A stretch of DNA of 64,000 nt from Thermoactinomyces daqus (GCF_000763315.1 NZ_JPST01000015.1:1-64000); one strand, 5' to 3'. Shown: positions 30,609 to 42,222, numbered from the stretch's first letter. Made by a program: numbers and translations. Notes: a model not told the origin generated them from the sequence alone.

Positions 30609-30857
30609 TCATTTCAGGATGGCTACGGCTGCCGCCCCCACCTCGATTCCGCAAGCCTTTCCGAGCTTCTTCATCGAGTCCACACAGGTGACAGCGATAC
30701 CGTGATTTTTGCATAACGACAAGATCGGGTGTGTTACTTGCGGATCCGCATCATCAGCCACGATCACTTCAGCCACTTTTCCTTGTTCAATGGCCTTCTT
30801 CGTTTGCTTGGTGCCAATCGTTAACGACGTTGCCTGTTTCACTTTTTCATAAGACAT
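30609..30857 (-). CDS. rplGB: L7Ae-family ribosome-associated protein
   Basis: An 82-residue L7Ae/L30e-fold protein of the YbxF type, which binds kink-turn [24 protein letters not shown] and the C-terminal [16 protein letters not shown] are typical. B. subtilis YbxF binds K-turns and associates with ribosomes. The start at 30857 follows TTGGAGGGCGATTCG. It sits between rpoC and rpsL, the standard position. Confidence 0.92.
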   Translation of the reverse strand: MSYEKVKQATSLTIGTKQTKKAIEQGKVAEVIVADDADPQVTHPILSLCKNHGIAVTCVDSMKKLGKACGIEVGAAAVAILK

Positions 30858-30936
30858 CGAATCGCCCTCCAAAGTGAAATAGTTCCAAGCACACGACGTA
30901 ATATTACCACCTTGAAATCACAAAGTCAACAAGAAA

Positions 30937-33900
30937 CTAATCAATCAACACCGTTTCCTTGGATGAAGGATCGGTTTCGCCTTGTTCATTCGCCAAACGG
31001 GCAGTCAAGTTGCGATAGCACGTCATACCCGTTCCCGCCGGCACCAGCTTCCCGATAATGACGTTTTCTTTCAAGCCGAGCAGTTTATCCACTTTTCCTT
31101 TGATCGCCGCATCGGTAAGAACGCGGGTCGTTTCCTGGAACGAAGCTGCGGAGAGGAACGATTCGGTTTCCAGGGACGCTTTCGTGATCCCCAAAAGAAC
31201 CGGACGTGCCACTGCCGGGTCGCCTCCCTCAAGAAGGGCTTTGCGGTTGGCCTCTTCGTAATCATGAATATCCACAACCGAGCCTGGCAACAGTTCGGTT
31301 GTACCTGCATCAGTGATGCGAACCTTCCGCATCATTTGGCGTACCATGACTTCAACGTGTTTGTCGTTAATTTCCACCCCTTGCAGGCGGTATACTTTTT
31401 GCACTTCCTGCAGGAGATAGCGTTGTACGCCGGCGATCCCTTTCACCCGCAACAGTTCTTTCGGATCAACGGAACCCTCTGTCAGCTCGTCACCGGCAGC
31501 GACGGTGTCACCGACGGAAACACGCAGACGGGAGCCGTATGGCGCGGTATGAACCTTCGATTCAACATCACCTTCGATTTCAATTTCACGGCGATCCTTG
31601 GTTTCGCGAATGTCGACAACCTTACCCGAAATTTCGCTGATGACCGCCTGTCCTTTCGGGTTGCGGGCCTCGAACAATTCCTGAATCCGCGGCAAACCTT
31701 GGGTAATATCGTCGCCGGCTACCCCACCGGTATGGAAGGTACGCATCGTCAGCTGCGTTCCCGGTTCCCCGATGGACTGAGCGGCGATAATTCCGACCGC
31801 TTCGCCGATTTCCACCGGCGTGCCGAGAGCCAAGTTGCGTCCATAGCATTTTTTGCAGACGCCATGGCGGGTACGGCAAGTCAACACGGAGCGGATGACC
31901 ACCTGTTTGATTCCGGCTTCGATGATTTGGCTTGCAATATCCTCATCGATCAGCTCATCGCGGCCGATGATGATTTCACCGGTTTCCGGATGGCGCACGG
32001 TCTCAAACGAAGTGCGGCCCACGATCCGGTCATACAGATTTTCGATCACTTCATTGCCATCCTGAATAGCAGTGACGGCAAATCCTTTATCCGTGCCACA
32101 ATCCTCTTCACGCACGATGACATCCTGAGCCACATCGACAAGACGGCGGGTCAGATAACCGGAGTCAGCCGTACGCAACGCCGTATCCGCAAGTCCCTTC
32201 CGCGCACCGTGGGTGGAGATGAAGTATTCCAACACGGTCAGCCCCTCACGGAAGTTGGTGCGAATCGGTTGTTCAATAATTTTACCGGCCGGGTTGGCCA
32301 TCAGTCCGCGCATCCCAGCCAATTGAGTGATCTGGGAGACGTTACCCCGGGCTCCGGAGTTGGCCATCATGTAGATCGGATTGTATTTGCCCATGTTGTT
32401 CATGAGAACTTCCGTAATCTTATCCTTGGCGTTGCTCCAGATGGAAATGACGCGCTCATACCGTTCATCATCGGTAATCAAACCGCGGCGGTACTGTTTG
32501 AGCACTCTGGCGACTTCTTCTTCGGCGTTCGCCAGGATCTCCTGTTTTTCAGCCGGAACGGTTACATCCGATACCGAGATGGTAATCCCCGCTTTGGTTG
32601 AATACTTGTATCCCGTTTCTTTCACCTTGTCGAGGATTTCCGAAGTAATCGTCGTCCCGAAACGGCGGAAACATTCAGCGATGATCGCGCCCAAATGGCC
32701 TTTTTTCAGCGCACCGGGATCTTCCATCTTCCGGATGAACTCACGCACGTTGGTTCCTTTCTCAAAGATGAAGTATTTATCCGGTGTTTTGACGAAGTTC
32801 GCTTTCCCCGGCTCACTGATATACGGGAATTCTTTCGGGAAAATCTCGTTGAAGATCAGCTTGCCCACGGTTGTAACCAAGAGCGCATTCCGCTGTCTTT
32901 CCGTGAAGCTGGTCTTATTGATGTTTTTCGCCGGAACGGCAATCCGGGTATGCAGGGTGATGTAGCCGTTTTGATAGGCGTTGATCGCTTCGGAGGCGGA
33001 GTAGTAGATTCCTCCTTCACCCTTTTCCCCTTCTTTTTCGATGGTCAGGTAATAACAACCCAAAACCATGTCCTGTGAAGGGGTGACAACCGGTTTGCCG
33101 TCTTTCGGGTTCAGGATGTTTTGCGCCGCCAGCATCAGAAGGCGCGCTTCAGCCTGAGCTTCCGCCGAAAGCGGCACGTGAACGGCCATTTGGTCACCAT
33201 CAAAGTCGGCGTTGTATGCCGTACAAACGAGCGGGTGAAGACGGATGGCGCGTCCCTCAACTAGAATCGGTTCAAACGCCTGAATCCCGAGACGGTGAAG
33301 GGTTGGAGCGCGGTTTAACAGAACCGGATGCTCTTTGATCACTTCTTCCAAAACATCCCAAACTTCCGGATGAACCCGTTCCACTTTGCGTTTGGCACTC
33401 TTAATGTTGTGAGCCAATCCCTTGGCCACGAGTTCTTTCATGACAAAAGGCTTGAAGAGTTCCAGGGCCATTTCCTTCGGCAAACCGCATTGGTACATTT
33501 TCAGGTACGGTCCGACAACAATAACGGAACGGCCGGAGTAGTCAACCCGTTTTCCCAACAGATTTTGACGGAAACGTCCCTGTTTCCCTTTCAGCATGTG
33601 GGAAAGGGATTTGAGCGGACGGTTTCCAGGTCCGGTTACCGGTCTGCCGCGACGGCCGTTATCGATCAGAGCGTCAACGGCTTCCTGCAACATCCGTTTT
33701 TCATTCTGAACGATAATATCCGGCGCGCCGAGATCAAGCAGGCGTTTCAAGCGGTTGTTGCGGTTGATCACACGGCGATAGAGATCATTCAGGTCCGAAG
33801 TGGCAAAACGCCCTCCGTCCAACTGAACCATCGGACGCAACTCCGGTGGGATGACCGGCAATACGTCGAGGATCATCCATTCCGGACGGTTTCCGGAAGA

Positions 33901-34551
33901 GCGGAAAGCTTCCAGCACTTCCAGGCGTTTAATCGCCCGGTTGCGGCGTTGCCCCTGAGCTGTGCTCAATTCCTCCTTGAGCATGTCAACCTCTTTGTCA
34001 AGATCAATTTCCTGGAGCAAGCGCTTGATCGCTTCGGCCCCCATCATCGCCGTAAAGGCATTGCCGTATTTCTCGCGATACGAGCGATATTCCTTCTCAG
34101 ACAGCAATTGCTTTTTCTCGAGAGGAGTCGCACCCGGATCGACAACGACATAGGATGCGAAGTAGATCACTTCTTCCAGCGAGCGCGGGGACATGTCCAG
34201 AACAAGCCCCATTCTGCTCGGAATCCCCTTGAAATACCAGATATGGGAAACAGGAGCTGCCAATTCAATGTGCCCCATCCGCTCACGGCGCACTTTCGCG
34301 CGGGTAACCTCCACACCGCAGCGGTCACAAACGACGCCTTTATAACGGACGCGTTTATATTTGCCACAGTGGCATTCCCAGTCTTTGGTCGGTCCGAAGA
34401 TCTTTTCACAAAACAAGCCTTCTTTTTCAGGCTTTAACGTACGGTAGTTAATCGTTTCCGGCTTTTTCACCTCGCCGCGGGACCAGGAGCGGATTTTTTC
34501 AGGCGAGGCGAGGCCGATTTTCATATATTCAAAGTTATTCACATCGAGCAT
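30937..34551 (-). CDS. rpoC: RNA polymerase beta' subunit
   Basis: A 1204-residue subunit holding the active-site aspartates ([12 protein letters not shown]). The N-terminal zinc ribbon ([20 protein letters not shown]) and the second cysteine cluster ([13 protein letters not shown], about 870) are visible. The switch and bridge-helix/trigger-loop region ([20 protein letters not shown]) is intact. GTG/ATG ambiguity is absent: ATG at 34551 follows GAGGGAGGAATCGCCCA. Length resembles the B. subtilis 1199. Confidence 0.99.
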   Translation of the reverse strand: MLDVNNFEYMKIGLASPEKIRSWSRGEVKKPETINYRTLKPEKEGLFCEKIFGPTKDWECHCGKYKRVRYKGVVCDRCGVEVTRAKVRRERMGHIELAAPVSHIWYFKGIPSRMGLVLDMSPRSLEEVIYFASYVVVDPGATPLEKKQLLSEKEYRSYREKYGNAFTAMMGAEAIKRLLQEIDLDKEVDMLKEELSTAQGQRRNRAIKRLEVLEAFRSSGNRPEWMILDVLPVIPPELRPMVQLDGGRFATSDLNDLYRRVINRNNRLKRLLDLGAPDIIVQNEKRMLQEAVDALIDNGRRGRPVTGPGNRPLKSLSHMLKGKQGRFRQNLLGKRVDYSGRSVIVVGPYLKMYQCGLPKEMALELFKPFVMKELVAKGLAHNIKSAKRKVERVHPEVWDVLEEVIKEHPVLLNRAPTLHRLGIQAFEPILVEGRAIRLHPLVCTAYNADFDGDQMAVHVPLSAEAQAEARLLMLAAQNILNPKDGKPVVTPSQDMVLGCYYLTIEKEGEKGEGGIYYSASEAINAYQNGYITLHTRIAVPAKNINKTSFTERQRNALLVTTVGKLIFNEIFPKEFPYISEPGKANFVKTPDKYFIFEKGTNVREFIRKMEDPGALKKGHLGAIIAECFRRFGTTITSEILDKVKETGYKYSTKAGITISVSDVTVPAEKQEILANAEEEVARVLKQYRRGLITDDERYERVISIWSNAKDKITEVLMNNMGKYNPIYMMANSGARGNVSQITQLAGMRGLMANPAGKIIEQPIRTNFREGLTVLEYFISTHGARKGLADTALRTADSGYLTRRLVDVAQDVIVREEDCGTDKGFAVTAIQDGNEVIENLYDRIVGRTSFETVRHPETGEIIIGRDELIDEDIASQIIEAGIKQVVIRSVLTCRTRHGVCKKCYGRNLALGTPVEIGEAVGIIAAQSIGEPGTQLTMRTFHTGGVAGDDITQGLPRIQELFEARNPKGQAVISEISGKVVDIRETKDRREIEIEGDVESKVHTAPYGSRLRVSVGDTVAAGDELTEGSVDPKELLRVKGIAGVQRYLLQEVQKVYRLQGVEINDKHVEVMVRQMMRKVRITDAGTTELLPGSVVDIHDYEEANRKALLEGGDPAVARPVLLGITKASLETESFLSAASFQETTRVLTDAAIKGKVDKLLGLKENVIIGKLVPAGTGMTCYRNLTARLANEQGETDPSSKETVLID

Positions 34552-34625
34552 TGGGCGATTCCTCCCTCAGGATTCATCCCGCCAGCGCGCGGGAAGGGCG
34601 TGCGGTCACGCCCCGCGCACGACGA

Positions 34626-37600
34626 TCAAGAGTTGGATCGAACGTTGTCATCGTCAACGACCAGGTCGAAACCGAGTTTGTCGTTTGCCGGTTCCTCATC
34701 CTCGTCCAGTTCGCGCATCTCGATTTCCTGCTCGTCTTCGGAAAGGATTTTCACGTCCATGCCAAGGCTTTGCAACTCTTTGATCAATACTTTGAATGAT
34801 TCGGGGACGCCCGGTTCCGGCACATTTTCCCCTTTGACGATCGATTCGTAGGTCTTCACGCGACCGACGACATCGTCAGATTTAACGGTAAGGATCTCCT
34901 GCAAGGTGTAAGCTGCACCGTATGCCTCGAGAGCCCATACCTCCATCTCACCAAAGCGTTGACCGCCGAATTGCGCCTTACCGCCCAACGGTTGTTGGGT
35001 GACAAGCGAGTACGGACCGGTGGAACGAGCGTGGATTTTATCATCAACCATGTGAGCCAGTTTAATCATGTACATCACACCGACGGTGACGCGATTCTCA
35101 AACGGCTCACCGGTACGGCCGTCATACAAGACGGTTTTGCCGTCTTCATCCAGGCCCGCTTCCTTCAGGGTTTCAAATACGTCCGTTTCCGTAGCGCCGT
35201 CAAATACCGGAGTCGCCATATGCAGACCCAGCGTTTTGGCCGCCATTCCGAGATGCACTTCCAAAACCTGTCCGATGTTCATCCGCGACGGTACCCCGAG
35301 CGGATTCAGGACCACTTGAACCGGTGTGCCATCCGGAAGGAACGGCATATCCTCTTCAGGCATAATCCGCGCGATAACCCCTTTGTTACCGTGGCGGCCG
35401 GCCATTTTGTCCCCTTCGGAAATTTTCCGTTTTTGCGCGATGTAGACGCGCACCAGCTGATTGACACCAGGTGGAAGCTCATCTCCGTTTTCACGGGTAA
35501 ATACTTTTACATCGACGACAATCCCGTCTTGCCCGTGCGGAACACGCAGGGAAGTATCACGCACTTCGCGCGCCTTTTCCCCGAAGATGGCATGCAACAG
35601 ACGCTCTTCCGCCGTCAGCTCGGTCACACCTTTCGGCGTTACTTTGCCGACGAGAATATCCCCCGGTTTGATTTCTGCGCCAACGCGAATAATTCCGCGT
35701 TCGTCCAGATTTTTGAGGGCGTCTTCACCCACGTTTGGAATATCGCGGGTAATTTCTTCAGGACCCAGTTTGGTATCCCGCGCCTCACTCTCGTGTTTTT
35801 CAATGTGAATAGAGGTATAAACATCTTCTTTAACCAGCTTTTCACTCAGCAAAATCGCGTCTTCGTAGTTGTACCCTTCCCATGTCATGAAGGCTACCAC
35901 GACGTTGCGGCCGAGTGCCAATTCACCCTGTTCGGTCGAAGGGCCGTCCGCAAGGGTATCTCCCTTTTTCACCTTCTCGCCCATCCTGACCACCGGGCGT
36001 TGGTTAATGCAGGTTCCCTGATTGGAACGGGTGAACTTGGTGAGCTTGTATTTATCAATATCGCCCTGAACAATTTTACCATCCACTTCTTCCTCATGGC
36101 GAACCCAAATCTCATCCGCCGTGACCCGGACAACCGTGCCCGGCCGTTTCGCCAAAACCATCACGCCGGAATCGCGCGCAGCCACGTGTTCCATTCCGGT
36201 TCCGATGAACGGCGCTTCCGGCTTGAGAAGAGGTACAGCCTGCCGCTGCATGTTGGAACCCATCAGGGCCCGGTTGGAGTCGTCGTTTTCCAGGAACGGA
36301 ATGCATGCGGTGGCAACGGAGACAACCTGCTTCGGCGATACGTCCATATAATCGACGCGGTCGCGCGGAACAGTGATGATCTCATCCTGGTAACGAACGG
36401 TCACCGTTTCTCTGGCAAAGGTTCCGTCATCGTTCAGCGGGGCATTCGCTTGGGCGACATAGTAGTTATCTTCCTCATCCGCCGTCAAATAATCAATCGT
36501 ATCCGTTACCTGACCGGTATCGGGATCGACACGGCGATAGGGGGTTTCAATAAATCCGTATTCATTTACCCTGGCATACGTGGACAGTGAGTTGATCAAA
36601 CCGATGTTCGGACCCTCAGGAGTTTCGATCGGACACATCCGACCATAGTGTGAGTGGTGAACGTCACGCACTTCAAACCCTGCACGCTCCCGGGTCAAAC
36701 CACCGGGCCCCAGCGCGGATAAGCGCCGCTTGTGCGTCAACTCGGCCAACGGGTTCGTTTGGTCCATAAACTGGGACAATTGGCTGCTGCCAAAGAATTC
36801 TTTGATCGCAGCGATCACCGGGCGAATGTTGATCAATGCCTGCGGTGTGATTGCATTGGCATCCTGGATCGACATCCGTTCACGAACCACGCGCTCCATC
36901 CGGGATAATCCGATCCGGAACTGATTTTGCAGCAGTTCCCCGACCGAACGCAGACGCCGGTTGCCCAAATGGTCGATATCATCGGTGGAACCCACTCCAT
37001 AGAGCAGGTTGATGAAATAACTGATCGAAGCGATGATATCAGCCGGCGTAATATGTTTGATGGAGTCATCCACTTCTGCATTGGAGATCACTTTCAGCAC
37101 TTTGCTCTCGTCCGTGGGCGAAAAAATATGCACGGCCTGAAGCTGAATCGGACCATCATCCGGCACACCGCCACGAACCTTGTATTCCTTACGGCCAAAC
37201 GATTTTTCGCCGGTCAGATACGGGAGCAATTTATCCAAAACGCGCCGCTCCAGCACTTGTCCAGTCTCCGCCAGGATCTCGCCCGTTTCCGGGTCAATGA
37301 TCGGCTCAGCCAAGCGTTGGTTGAGCAAACGATTTTTGATATGAAGTTTTTTGTTGATTTTATAACGTCCCACAGCCGCCAAATCATAGCGTTTCGGATC
37401 AAAGAAACGGGCATAGAGCAGACTGCGTGCATTTTCCGCCGTTGGTGGTTCACCGGGGCGGAGGCGCTCATAAATCTCGATCAGCGCTTTTTCCGTATTT
37501 CCGGTATTATCTTTGTCCAAGGTGTTGCGCAGGAACTCATCATCGCCCAAGAGATCGATAATCTCGGCATCGCTGCTGAAGCCCAGCGCACGCAAGAGAA

Positions 37601-38177
37601 CGGTTACGGGAATTTTCCGCGTACGGTCGATCCGAACATAAATGATATCCTTGGCATCTGTTTCAAGTTCCAGCCAAGCCCCACGGTTGGGAATTACCGT
37701 CGCTGTGTAAGTTGGTTTCCCGTTTTTGTCCACTTTCGTGTTATAATACACACTAGGCGAGCGAACCAATTGGCTGACGATGACGCGCTCGGCACCATTA
37801 ATGACAAAGGTACCGGTTTCGGTCATGAGCGGGAAGTCACCCATAAACACTTCTTGTTCTTTCACTTCACCTGTCTCTTTGTTGATCAGGCGAACTTTCA
37901 CCCGCAGAGGTGCGGCATAGGTAACCTGATGATCCTTTGCCTCCTCAACCGTATATTTCGGTTCACCGAGGCTGTAATCGATAAACTCGAGGACCAAGTT
38001 ACCCGTAAAGTCTTCGATTGGCGAAATATCATGGAACATTTCGCGCAATCCTTCATCCAAAAACCACTGGTACGATTTTTGCTGAATCTCAATCAGATTC
38101 GGCAATTCCAATACCTCATTAATGCGAGCATAGCTGCGACGTTGTCGACGCCCACATGGGATCATTTTACCAGCCAA
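34626..38177 (-). CDS. rpoB: RNA polymerase beta subunit
   Basis: A 1183-residue catalytic subunit. The rifampicin pocket ([20 protein letters not shown] followed by RLSALGPGG) is wild type at the usual resistance positions. [17 protein letters not shown] and the C-terminal [18 protein letters not shown] are signatures. The C-terminus ends with the acidic tail typical of Bacillota. Translation starts at TTG 38177 ([23 protein letters not shown]) after GGGGGGAG; this start is inferred from the ribosome site and the absence of an earlier homologous region. Confidence 0.98.
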   Translation of the reverse strand: MAGKMIPCGRRQRRSYARINEVLELPNLIEIQQKSYQWFLDEGLREMFHDISPIEDFTGNLVLEFIDYSLGEPKYTVEEAKDHQVTYAAPLRVKVRLINKETGEVKEQEVFMGDFPLMTETGTFVINGAERVIVSQLVRSPSVYYNTKVDKNGKPTYTATVIPNRGAWLELETDAKDIIYVRIDRTRKIPVTVLLRALGFSSDAEIIDLLGDDEFLRNTLDKDNTGNTEKALIEIYERLRPGEPPTAENARSLLYARFFDPKRYDLAAVGRYKINKKLHIKNRLLNQRLAEPIIDPETGEILAETGQVLERRVLDKLLPYLTGEKSFGRKEYKVRGGVPDDGPIQLQAVHIFSPTDESKVLKVISNAEVDDSIKHITPADIIASISYFINLLYGVGSTDDIDHLGNRRLRSVGELLQNQFRIGLSRMERVVRERMSIQDANAITPQALINIRPVIAAIKEFFGSSQLSQFMDQTNPLAELTHKRRLSALGPGGLTRERAGFEVRDVHHSHYGRMCPIETPEGPNIGLINSLSTYARVNEYGFIETPYRRVDPDTGQVTDTIDYLTADEEDNYYVAQANAPLNDDGTFARETVTVRYQDEIITVPRDRVDYMDVSPKQVVSVATACIPFLENDDSNRALMGSNMQRQAVPLLKPEAPFIGTGMEHVAARDSGVMVLAKRPGTVVRVTADEIWVRHEEEVDGKIVQGDIDKYKLTKFTRSNQGTCINQRPVVRMGEKVKKGDTLADGPSTEQGELALGRNVVVAFMTWEGYNYEDAILLSEKLVKEDVYTSIHIEKHESEARDTKLGPEEITRDIPNVGEDALKNLDERGIIRVGAEIKPGDILVGKVTPKGVTELTAEERLLHAIFGEKAREVRDTSLRVPHGQDGIVVDVKVFTRENGDELPPGVNQLVRVYIAQKRKISEGDKMAGRHGNKGVIARIMPEEDMPFLPDGTPVQVVLNPLGVPSRMNIGQVLEVHLGMAAKTLGLHMATPVFDGATETDVFETLKEAGLDEDGKTVLYDGRTGEPFENRVTVGVMYMIKLAHMVDDKIHARSTGPYSLVTQQPLGGKAQFGGQRFGEMEVWALEAYGAAYTLQEILTVKSDDVVGRVKTYESIVKGENVPEPGVPESFKVLIKELQSLGMDVKILSEDEQEIEMRELDEDEEPANDKLGFDLVVDDDNVRSNS

Positions 38178-38234
38178 ACAAACTCCCCCCTCGCACCCAG
38201 TCGAAGCCGCTTTCTGATTAGCGACTGATCACAG

Positions 38235-38271
38235 TAAAAAAAGAAAATGAGTGAAAATTTGACCTCATTTT
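38235..38271 (-). terminator. Terminator-like hairpin close to rpoB
   Basis: On the minus strand AAAATGAG pairs with CTCATTTT around a 12-base loop, followed by CTTTTTTTAC. It lies 58 bases before the rpoB start, where every rpoB transcript from upstream must pass. A regulatory attenuator is possible. Confidence 0.6.
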
Positions 38272-38343
38272 ACCTAGAAGCAGTCTATTTACCTATTTTA
38301 TCCAGCTGTATACACAAATAAACCAGCCGGGAAAGAACAGAAC

Positions 38344-38377
38344 ACCAAAAAAATGCAAGTCTCATTTAACGAGACTT
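38344..38377 (-). terminator. Terminator-like hairpin after ybxB
   Basis: On the minus strand AAGTCTC pairs with GAGACTT around GTTAAAT and is followed by GCATTTTTTT. It lies 39 bases after the ybxB stop and may end rplJ-rplL-ybxB transcripts, or attenuate rpoBC. Confidence 0.65.
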
Positions 38378-38390
38378 TCTGCAATTTATA

Positions 38391-38419
38391 ACACTATCAC
38401 AAGCGGAAAAAGATGTCAA
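38391..38419 (-). promoter_or_regulatory. Possible rpoBC promoter at the ybxB stop
   Basis: TTGACA (38414-38419, overlapping the ybxB stop codon) is 17 bases from TAGTGT (38391-38396) on the minus strand. The -35 is perfect, the -10 is weak. Transcripts would start just before the first of the two leader hairpins. Confidence 0.4.
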
Positions 38420-39018
38420 CGATCGGTTCCGCAAATGATCCAGTAGCCTTTTTTTTGCGCGACAACCTGAACATCGCCAAAATGTTGTTCAAGCTCTTTC
38501 TTTGCCGAGGCCGCCCCCTGTTGTTTGCGGATGACAATCCAAAGGGAACCCCCTGCCGCGAGCTGTGTTTTCGCTTCGGCAAACAGTCGATAGATTGTCG
38601 CTTTTCCGGCCCGGATCGGCGGGTTGAATAGGATATGATTAAATTGAAATTGCTTGATTGCCGAAAATCCATCGCTCACGAAAAGATCGGTATTTGCTTC
38701 CGCTTGATTGACACGGGCATTCTCCCTCGCCAGTTCCACCGCTCTTTCATTCACGTCTGCCAGCACCACACGAACGTTTGGGATTGCCTTGGCGATCGCA
38801 ATCCCGATCACCCCGTAACCGCAGCCGAGGTCAAGCACGGAAGAGCCTGGTTCGATCGTTACCGTCTCGATCAAAAGCCGGCTGCCAAAATCGACTCCCT
38901 TTTTCGAGAACACACCGGCATCTGTTTTAAAGGTGAAAGGCATCCCCAGCAGTTTTGCCTTGACTTCCCTTACTTCGCTTTTTACACGAGGATTTGCGGA
39001 AAAATAGTGCTCTGTCAT
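38416..39018 (-). CDS. ybxB: RsmC-like 16S rRNA guanine methyltransferase (YbxB)
   Basis: A 200-residue class I SAM-dependent methyltransferase. Motif I is VLDLGCGYGVIGIA, the acidic loop is VVLADVNERAV, and motif IV is FNPPIRAG, the NPPxxxG form of the RsmC/RsmD group that methylates guanine N2. B. subtilis ybxB has the same position between rplL and rpoB. The target is inferred from family. The start at 39018 follows AAAGGAGTTTTGAAC; a longer in-frame start at 39072 overlaps the rplL terminator. Confidence 0.88.
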   Translation of the reverse strand: MTEHYFSANPRVKSEVREVKAKLLGMPFTFKTDAGVFSKKGVDFGSRLLIETVTIEPGSSVLDLGCGYGVIGIAIAKAIPNVRVVLADVNERAVELARENARVNQAEANTDLFVSDGFSAIKQFQFNHILFNPPIRAGKATIYRLFAEAKTQLAAGGSLWIVIRKQQGAASAKKELEQHFGDVQVVAQKKGYWIICGTDR

Positions 39019-39101
39019 GTTCAAAACTCCTTTGGCGGCTGATCGCCGGAAAGAACACGGACCATCATGCAATCCCCGGCCGCACGGGCAGAGACACCGA
39101 A

Positions 39102-39138
39102 CGCAAAATAAGAACCCGCCGACCGACGACGGCGGGTC
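39102..39138 (-). terminator. Terminator after rplL
   Basis: On the minus strand ACCCGCCG pairs with CGGCGGGT, followed by TCTTATTTTG. It lies 19 bases after the rplL stop. The T-tract is interrupted, so partial readthrough into ybxB is likely. Confidence 0.8.
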
Positions 39139-39156
39139 TGGCCGGAGTCAAGCCCA

Positions 39157-39519
39157 TTACTTGATTTCTACAGTTGCACCGGCTTCTTCGAGTTCTGCTT
39201 TGATTTTGTCTGCTTCTTCTTTGGATACTCCTTCTTTAATCGGAGAAGGTGCACCGTCAACAAGTGCTTTTGCTTCTTTGAGGCCAAGACCGGTGATACC
39301 GCGAACCACTTTGATCACGTTGATTTTGGAAGCACCGGCATTTGCCAGGATCACATCAAATTCGGTTTTTTCTTCAGCAGCTTGACCAGCGCCGCCACCC
39401 ACTACAGCCACGGGAGCAGCTGCGGTTACGCCGAATTCTTCCTCGATCGCTTTAACAAGATCGTTCAATTCAAGAACGCTCATACCCTTAATCGCTTCAA
39501 TGATTTGTTCTTTCGACAT
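39157..39519 (-). CDS. rplL: 50S ribosomal protein L7/L12
   Basis: A 120-residue stalk protein present in several copies per ribosome. The N-terminal dimerisation helices, the Ala/Gly-rich hinge ([15 protein letters not shown]) and the factor-binding C-terminal domain ([22 protein letters not shown]) are visible. It follows rplJ by 47 bases. Confidence 0.98.
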   Translation of the reverse strand: MSKEQIIEAIKGMSVLELNDLVKAIEEEFGVTAAAPVAVVGGGAGQAAEEKTEFDVILANAGASKINVIKVVRGITGLGLKEAKALVDGAPSPIKEGVSKEEADKIKAELEEAGATVEIK

Positions 39520-39566
39520 GAAAGGAACCTCCCTGTTTAAAATATTTCATTTCCTATTAACAGACA

Positions 39567-40079
39567 TTAAGCTTCTGCAGTCTCGGCACCCTCGCCGTTT
39601 TTCTCAGCCACTGCTTTAACCGCAAGCGCGAAGTTGCGCACCGGAGCTTGCAGCACGCTGAGCAACATGGACAAGAGACCTTCGCGAGAAGGCAGTTCAG
39701 CAAGTGCTTTGATTTCATCAAGGGAAACAGCTTTCCCTTCAACTAGTCCACCTTTGATCTCGAGCGCTTTGTTCTCTTTGGCAAAGGTGTGAAGCACTTT
39801 TGCTGGAGCTACCACATCTTCATAGCTGAACGCAATCGCAGTCGGCCCGATCAAATGCTCGTTCAGTTCGGTCAAGTTCACCTTTTCGGCAGCACGACGG
39901 GTCAACGTGTTTTTCAAAACTTGAAATTCGATGCCGGCTTCACGCAGTTGTTTGCGAAGCTCGTTCATTTGTTTTACGTTCAAACCGCGATAGTCAGCTA
40001 CGATTGTGCTTTTGCTCTTTTCCAGCTTTCCAGCGATTTCATCGACAATCGCTTTTTTCTGTTCGATCGCTTTGGACAC
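39567..40079 (-). CDS. rplJ: 50S ribosomal protein L10
   Basis: A 170-residue stalk base protein that carries L7/L12 dimers on its C-terminal helix. [21 protein letters not shown] and [13 protein letters not shown] are signatures. The start is GTG at 40079 after GAGGAGGTGTGCCGC. It is preceded by an L10 leader. Confidence 0.97.
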   Translation of the reverse strand: MSKAIEQKKAIVDEIAGKLEKSKSTIVADYRGLNVKQMNELRKQLREAGIEFQVLKNTLTRRAAEKVNLTELNEHLIGPTAIAFSYEDVVAPAKVLHTFAKENKALEIKGGLVEGKAVSLDEIKALAELPSREGLLSMLLSVLQAPVRNFALAVKAVAEKNGEGAETAEA

Positions 40080-40260
40080 GCGGCACACCTCCTCATCAGG
40101 AGTTTTTCAGAAAAACAGAAAAAGCCTCCGCAGACAGTCGAAGGCTTAAGTTACAAAAGGATGTATATCCGAACTTACCTCGGTAGGAGATTAAGCGTAA
40201 CTTACGCGCCTACTGTCTACGGTAACAGCTTTATTCCATTTTTAAAGGAGCGACTATAGG
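40080..40260 (-). ncRNA. L10 leader with attenuator
   Basis: The rplA-rplJ gap of 233 bases is a known site of L10 autoregulation in Bacillota, where L10(L12)4 binds the nascent leader. On the minus strand the leader ends in a terminator-like hairpin GCCTTCG/CGGAGGC (40124-40145) followed by TTTTTCTGTTTTTC. An upstream arm pairing with the hairpin would allow antitermination. The assignment relies on position and on the attenuator; the consensus fold was not computed. Confidence 0.75.
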
Positions 40261-40312
40261 TTACTTTAATAATGACGATTTGTCAACTTTCCAATCGCCA
40301 ATCCATCTATTG

Positions 40313-41011
40313 TCAGCGGGCAGTCAAACGTTGGGTGTTCACCGCAACTCCAGGACCCATCGTTGAAGAAACGGTAACGCTCTTCATGTAGGTTCCTTTG
40401 GCTGCCGCAGGTTTTGCTTTCAACAATGCTTCAGCAAGCGCCTGAAGGTTTTCGGCAAGTTGCTCAGTGGAGAAGGAAACTTTGCCGATCGCTGCATGCA
40501 CGTTGCCGGCTTTATCTGCGCGGTACTCGATTTTACCGGCTTTGATTTCTTTTACGGCTTTATCCACTTCAAAAGTAACCGTACCAGTTTTCGGGTTTGG
40601 CATGAGTCCTTTCGGACCGAGAATCCGGCCGAGGCGACCCACTTGACCCATCATGTCCGGGGTTGCCACTACCACATCAAAGTCCAGCCATCCTTGGCTG
40701 ACTTTGTTTACAAGATCCTCATCGCCAACAAAATCCGCACCAGCCGCTTCTGCTTCTTTTGCCTTTTCACCTTTGGCAAAAACAAGCACGCGTTTGGTTT
40801 TACCAGTTCCGTGCGGAAGTACAACCGCACCTCTCACTTGTTGGTCCGCTTTTTTCGTGTCGATCCCAAGCCGGAAAGCGGCTTCTACCGTCTCGTCGAA
40901 TTTGGCGGTAGAGATGCTTTTTACGAGATCCAGCGCTTCTTGAGGCTCGTATTCTTTTTCACGGTCTACTTTGGCCAGTGCCTCAAGATATTTTTTACCA
41001 TGTTTTGCCAC
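40313..41011 (-). CDS. rplA: 50S ribosomal protein L1
   Basis: A 232-residue protein of the mobile L1 stalk that moves E-site t[25 protein letters not shown] and [31 protein letters not shown] are signatures. The start is GTG at 41011 ([14 protein letters not shown]), eight bases from GGAGG; ATG at 41017 lies only two bases from it. The length then equals B. subtilis L1. Confidence 0.97.
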   Translation of the reverse strand: MAKHGKKYLEALAKVDREKEYEPQEALDLVKSISTAKFDETVEAAFRLGIDTKKADQQVRGAVVLPHGTGKTKRVLVFAKGEKAKEAEAAGADFVGDEDLVNKVSQGWLDFDVVVATPDMMGQVGRLGRILGPKGLMPNPKTGTVTFEVDKAVKEIKAGKIEYRADKAGNVHAAIGKVSFSTEQLAENLQALAEALLKAKPAAAKGTYMKSVTVSSTMGPGVAVNTQRLTAR

Positions 41012-41094
41012 AGACATTTCCTCCCTTCGTGGTCGTAGCGGAAGATCCTCCCACAAGCCCAAGCTGCTCGTGGCAGAACAGCTTAAGCGATCGA

Positions 41095-41520
41095 TCAGTC
41101 TTCGATGACAATGCCCATGCTGCGCGCCGTGCCTTCGATCATGCGCATAGCCGCATCCACGTTGGCCGCATTGAGGTCAGGCATTTTAAGTTCAGCGATT
41201 TCGCGAACTTTGTCACGTTTGATGGTCGCTACTTTTTTCGTATTCGGCTCGCCGGAACCGGACTCAATTCCTGCTGCTTTCTTGAGCAGAACCGCAGCTG
41301 GAGGAGTTTTTGTGATAAAGGTGAAAGAACGGTCTTCAAAAACCGTGATTTCCACCGGAATGATGAGTCCAGCTTGGTCAGCGGTACGAGCGTTAAACTC
41401 CTTACAGAAGCCCATGATATTTACCCCAGCTTGACCAAGAGCTGGACCTACAGGCGGTGCCGGATTGGCTTTACCAGCGGGAATTTGCAGCTTGACCACT
41501 TTAATCACTTTTTTGGCCAC
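41095..41520 (-). CDS. rplK: 50S ribosomal protein L11
   Basis: A 141-residue protein of the GTPase-associated centre, needed for stringent response. [29 protein letters not shown] and the C-terminal [12 protein letters not shown] are signatures. The proline-rich N-terminal loop is intact. The start is GTG at 41520, nine bases from GGAGG. A 162-base gap with a hairpin element lies upstream. Confidence 0.98.
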   Translation of the reverse strand: MAKKVIKVVKLQIPAGKANPAPPVGPALGQAGVNIMGFCKEFNARTADQAGLIIPVEITVFEDRSFTFITKTPPAAVLLKKAAGIESGSGEPNTKKVATIKRDKVREIAELKMPDLNAANVDAAMRMIEGTARSMGIVIED

Positions 41521-41576
41521 GCTAACCAACCTCCTTCAAACATGTGGTTTTCGCGGGGTTAACCCTCCCACGGAAA

Positions 41577-41637
41577 GGCAAGCTCCCTGTACAGTCGACG
41601 GGCTTGCGCTCGCCCCTAAGACGGGGGTAACAAACAG
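41577..41637. repeat. Hairpin element, copy 2 (nusG/rplK gap)
   Basis: On the plus strand GCAAGC...GCTTGC (41579-41606) is followed by a second stem (cgCCCCtaagacGGGGg) and ends in CGGGGGTAACAAACAG (41622-41637). The end motif differs in only two of 16 bases from that of copy 1 at 15207-15222. On the minus strand the motif would sit near the 5' end of the rplK leader. Confidence 0.4.
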
Positions 41638-41682
41638 TACTAATTTAACACAACCTCGTTCAAAACGAAAGCGATTTGCCGA

Positions 41683-42222
41683 CTAAATTTTTTCCACCTG
41701 AAAAAAGTCCAGTTCCACAGGCGTTTCACGTCCGAACATATTCACCATGACTTTGAGTTTGGAACGGTTCAGGTCAATCTCATCGATTCGGCCGACGAAA
41801 TCGGCAAAGGGCCCCTCTTTAACCTTGACGTTTTCACCCACTGTGAAATCAACCGATGCTCTTGATTCTTCCATCCCCATCTGGCGGAGGATCGCGGCGA
41901 CTTCGTCTGGCATGAGGGGGGTCGGTTTGGAACCAGCCCCTGATGAACCGACAAATCCGGTTACCCCTGGCGTGTTTCGCACGACGTACCACGAGTCATC
42001 GGTCATGATCATCTCGACCAATACATACCCCGGAAACACCTTGCGCACCACGGCTTTCTTCTTGCCGTCCTTATGCTCGATCTCTTCTTCCACCGGAACT
42101 AAGACGCGAAAAATTTTATCTTGCATATCCATGGAGTGAACGCGTTTTTCCAGGTTGGTTTTCACCTTGTTCTCGTAGCCAGAATACGTGTGAACCACAT
42201 ACCAATTCTTTTCCATGCTCAT
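41683..42222 (-). CDS. nusG: Transcription termination/antitermination protein NusG
   Basis: A 177-179 residue protein with NGN domain (MEKNWYVVHTYSGYENKVKTN; FPGYVLVEM) and C-terminal KOW domain (VKEGPFADFVGRIDEIDLNRSKLKVMVNMFGRETPVEL). It modulates RNA polymerase pausing. Two ATGs are possible, 42222 and 42216; the latter matches the B. subtilis start, while the former is closer to the weak AGGG site. Neighbours secE upstream and rplK downstream are standard. Confidence 0.97.
   Translation of the reverse strand: MSMEKNWYVVHTYSGYENKVKTNLEKRVHSMDMQDKIFRVLVPVEEEIEHKDGKKKAVVRKVFPGYVLVEMIMTDDSWYVVRNTPGVTGFVGSSGAGSKPTPLMPDEVAAILRQMGMEESRASVDFTVGENVKVKEGPFADFVGRIDEIDLNRSKLKVMVNMFGRETPVELDFFQVEKI

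Noticed and set aside
34552-34625. GC-rich hairpins between rpoB and rpoC
   Set aside because: No T-run follows and both genes must be made together; probably just folded spacer.
36600-36800. Rifampicin-resistance change in rpoB
   Set aside because: All usual resistance positions carry the wild-type residue.
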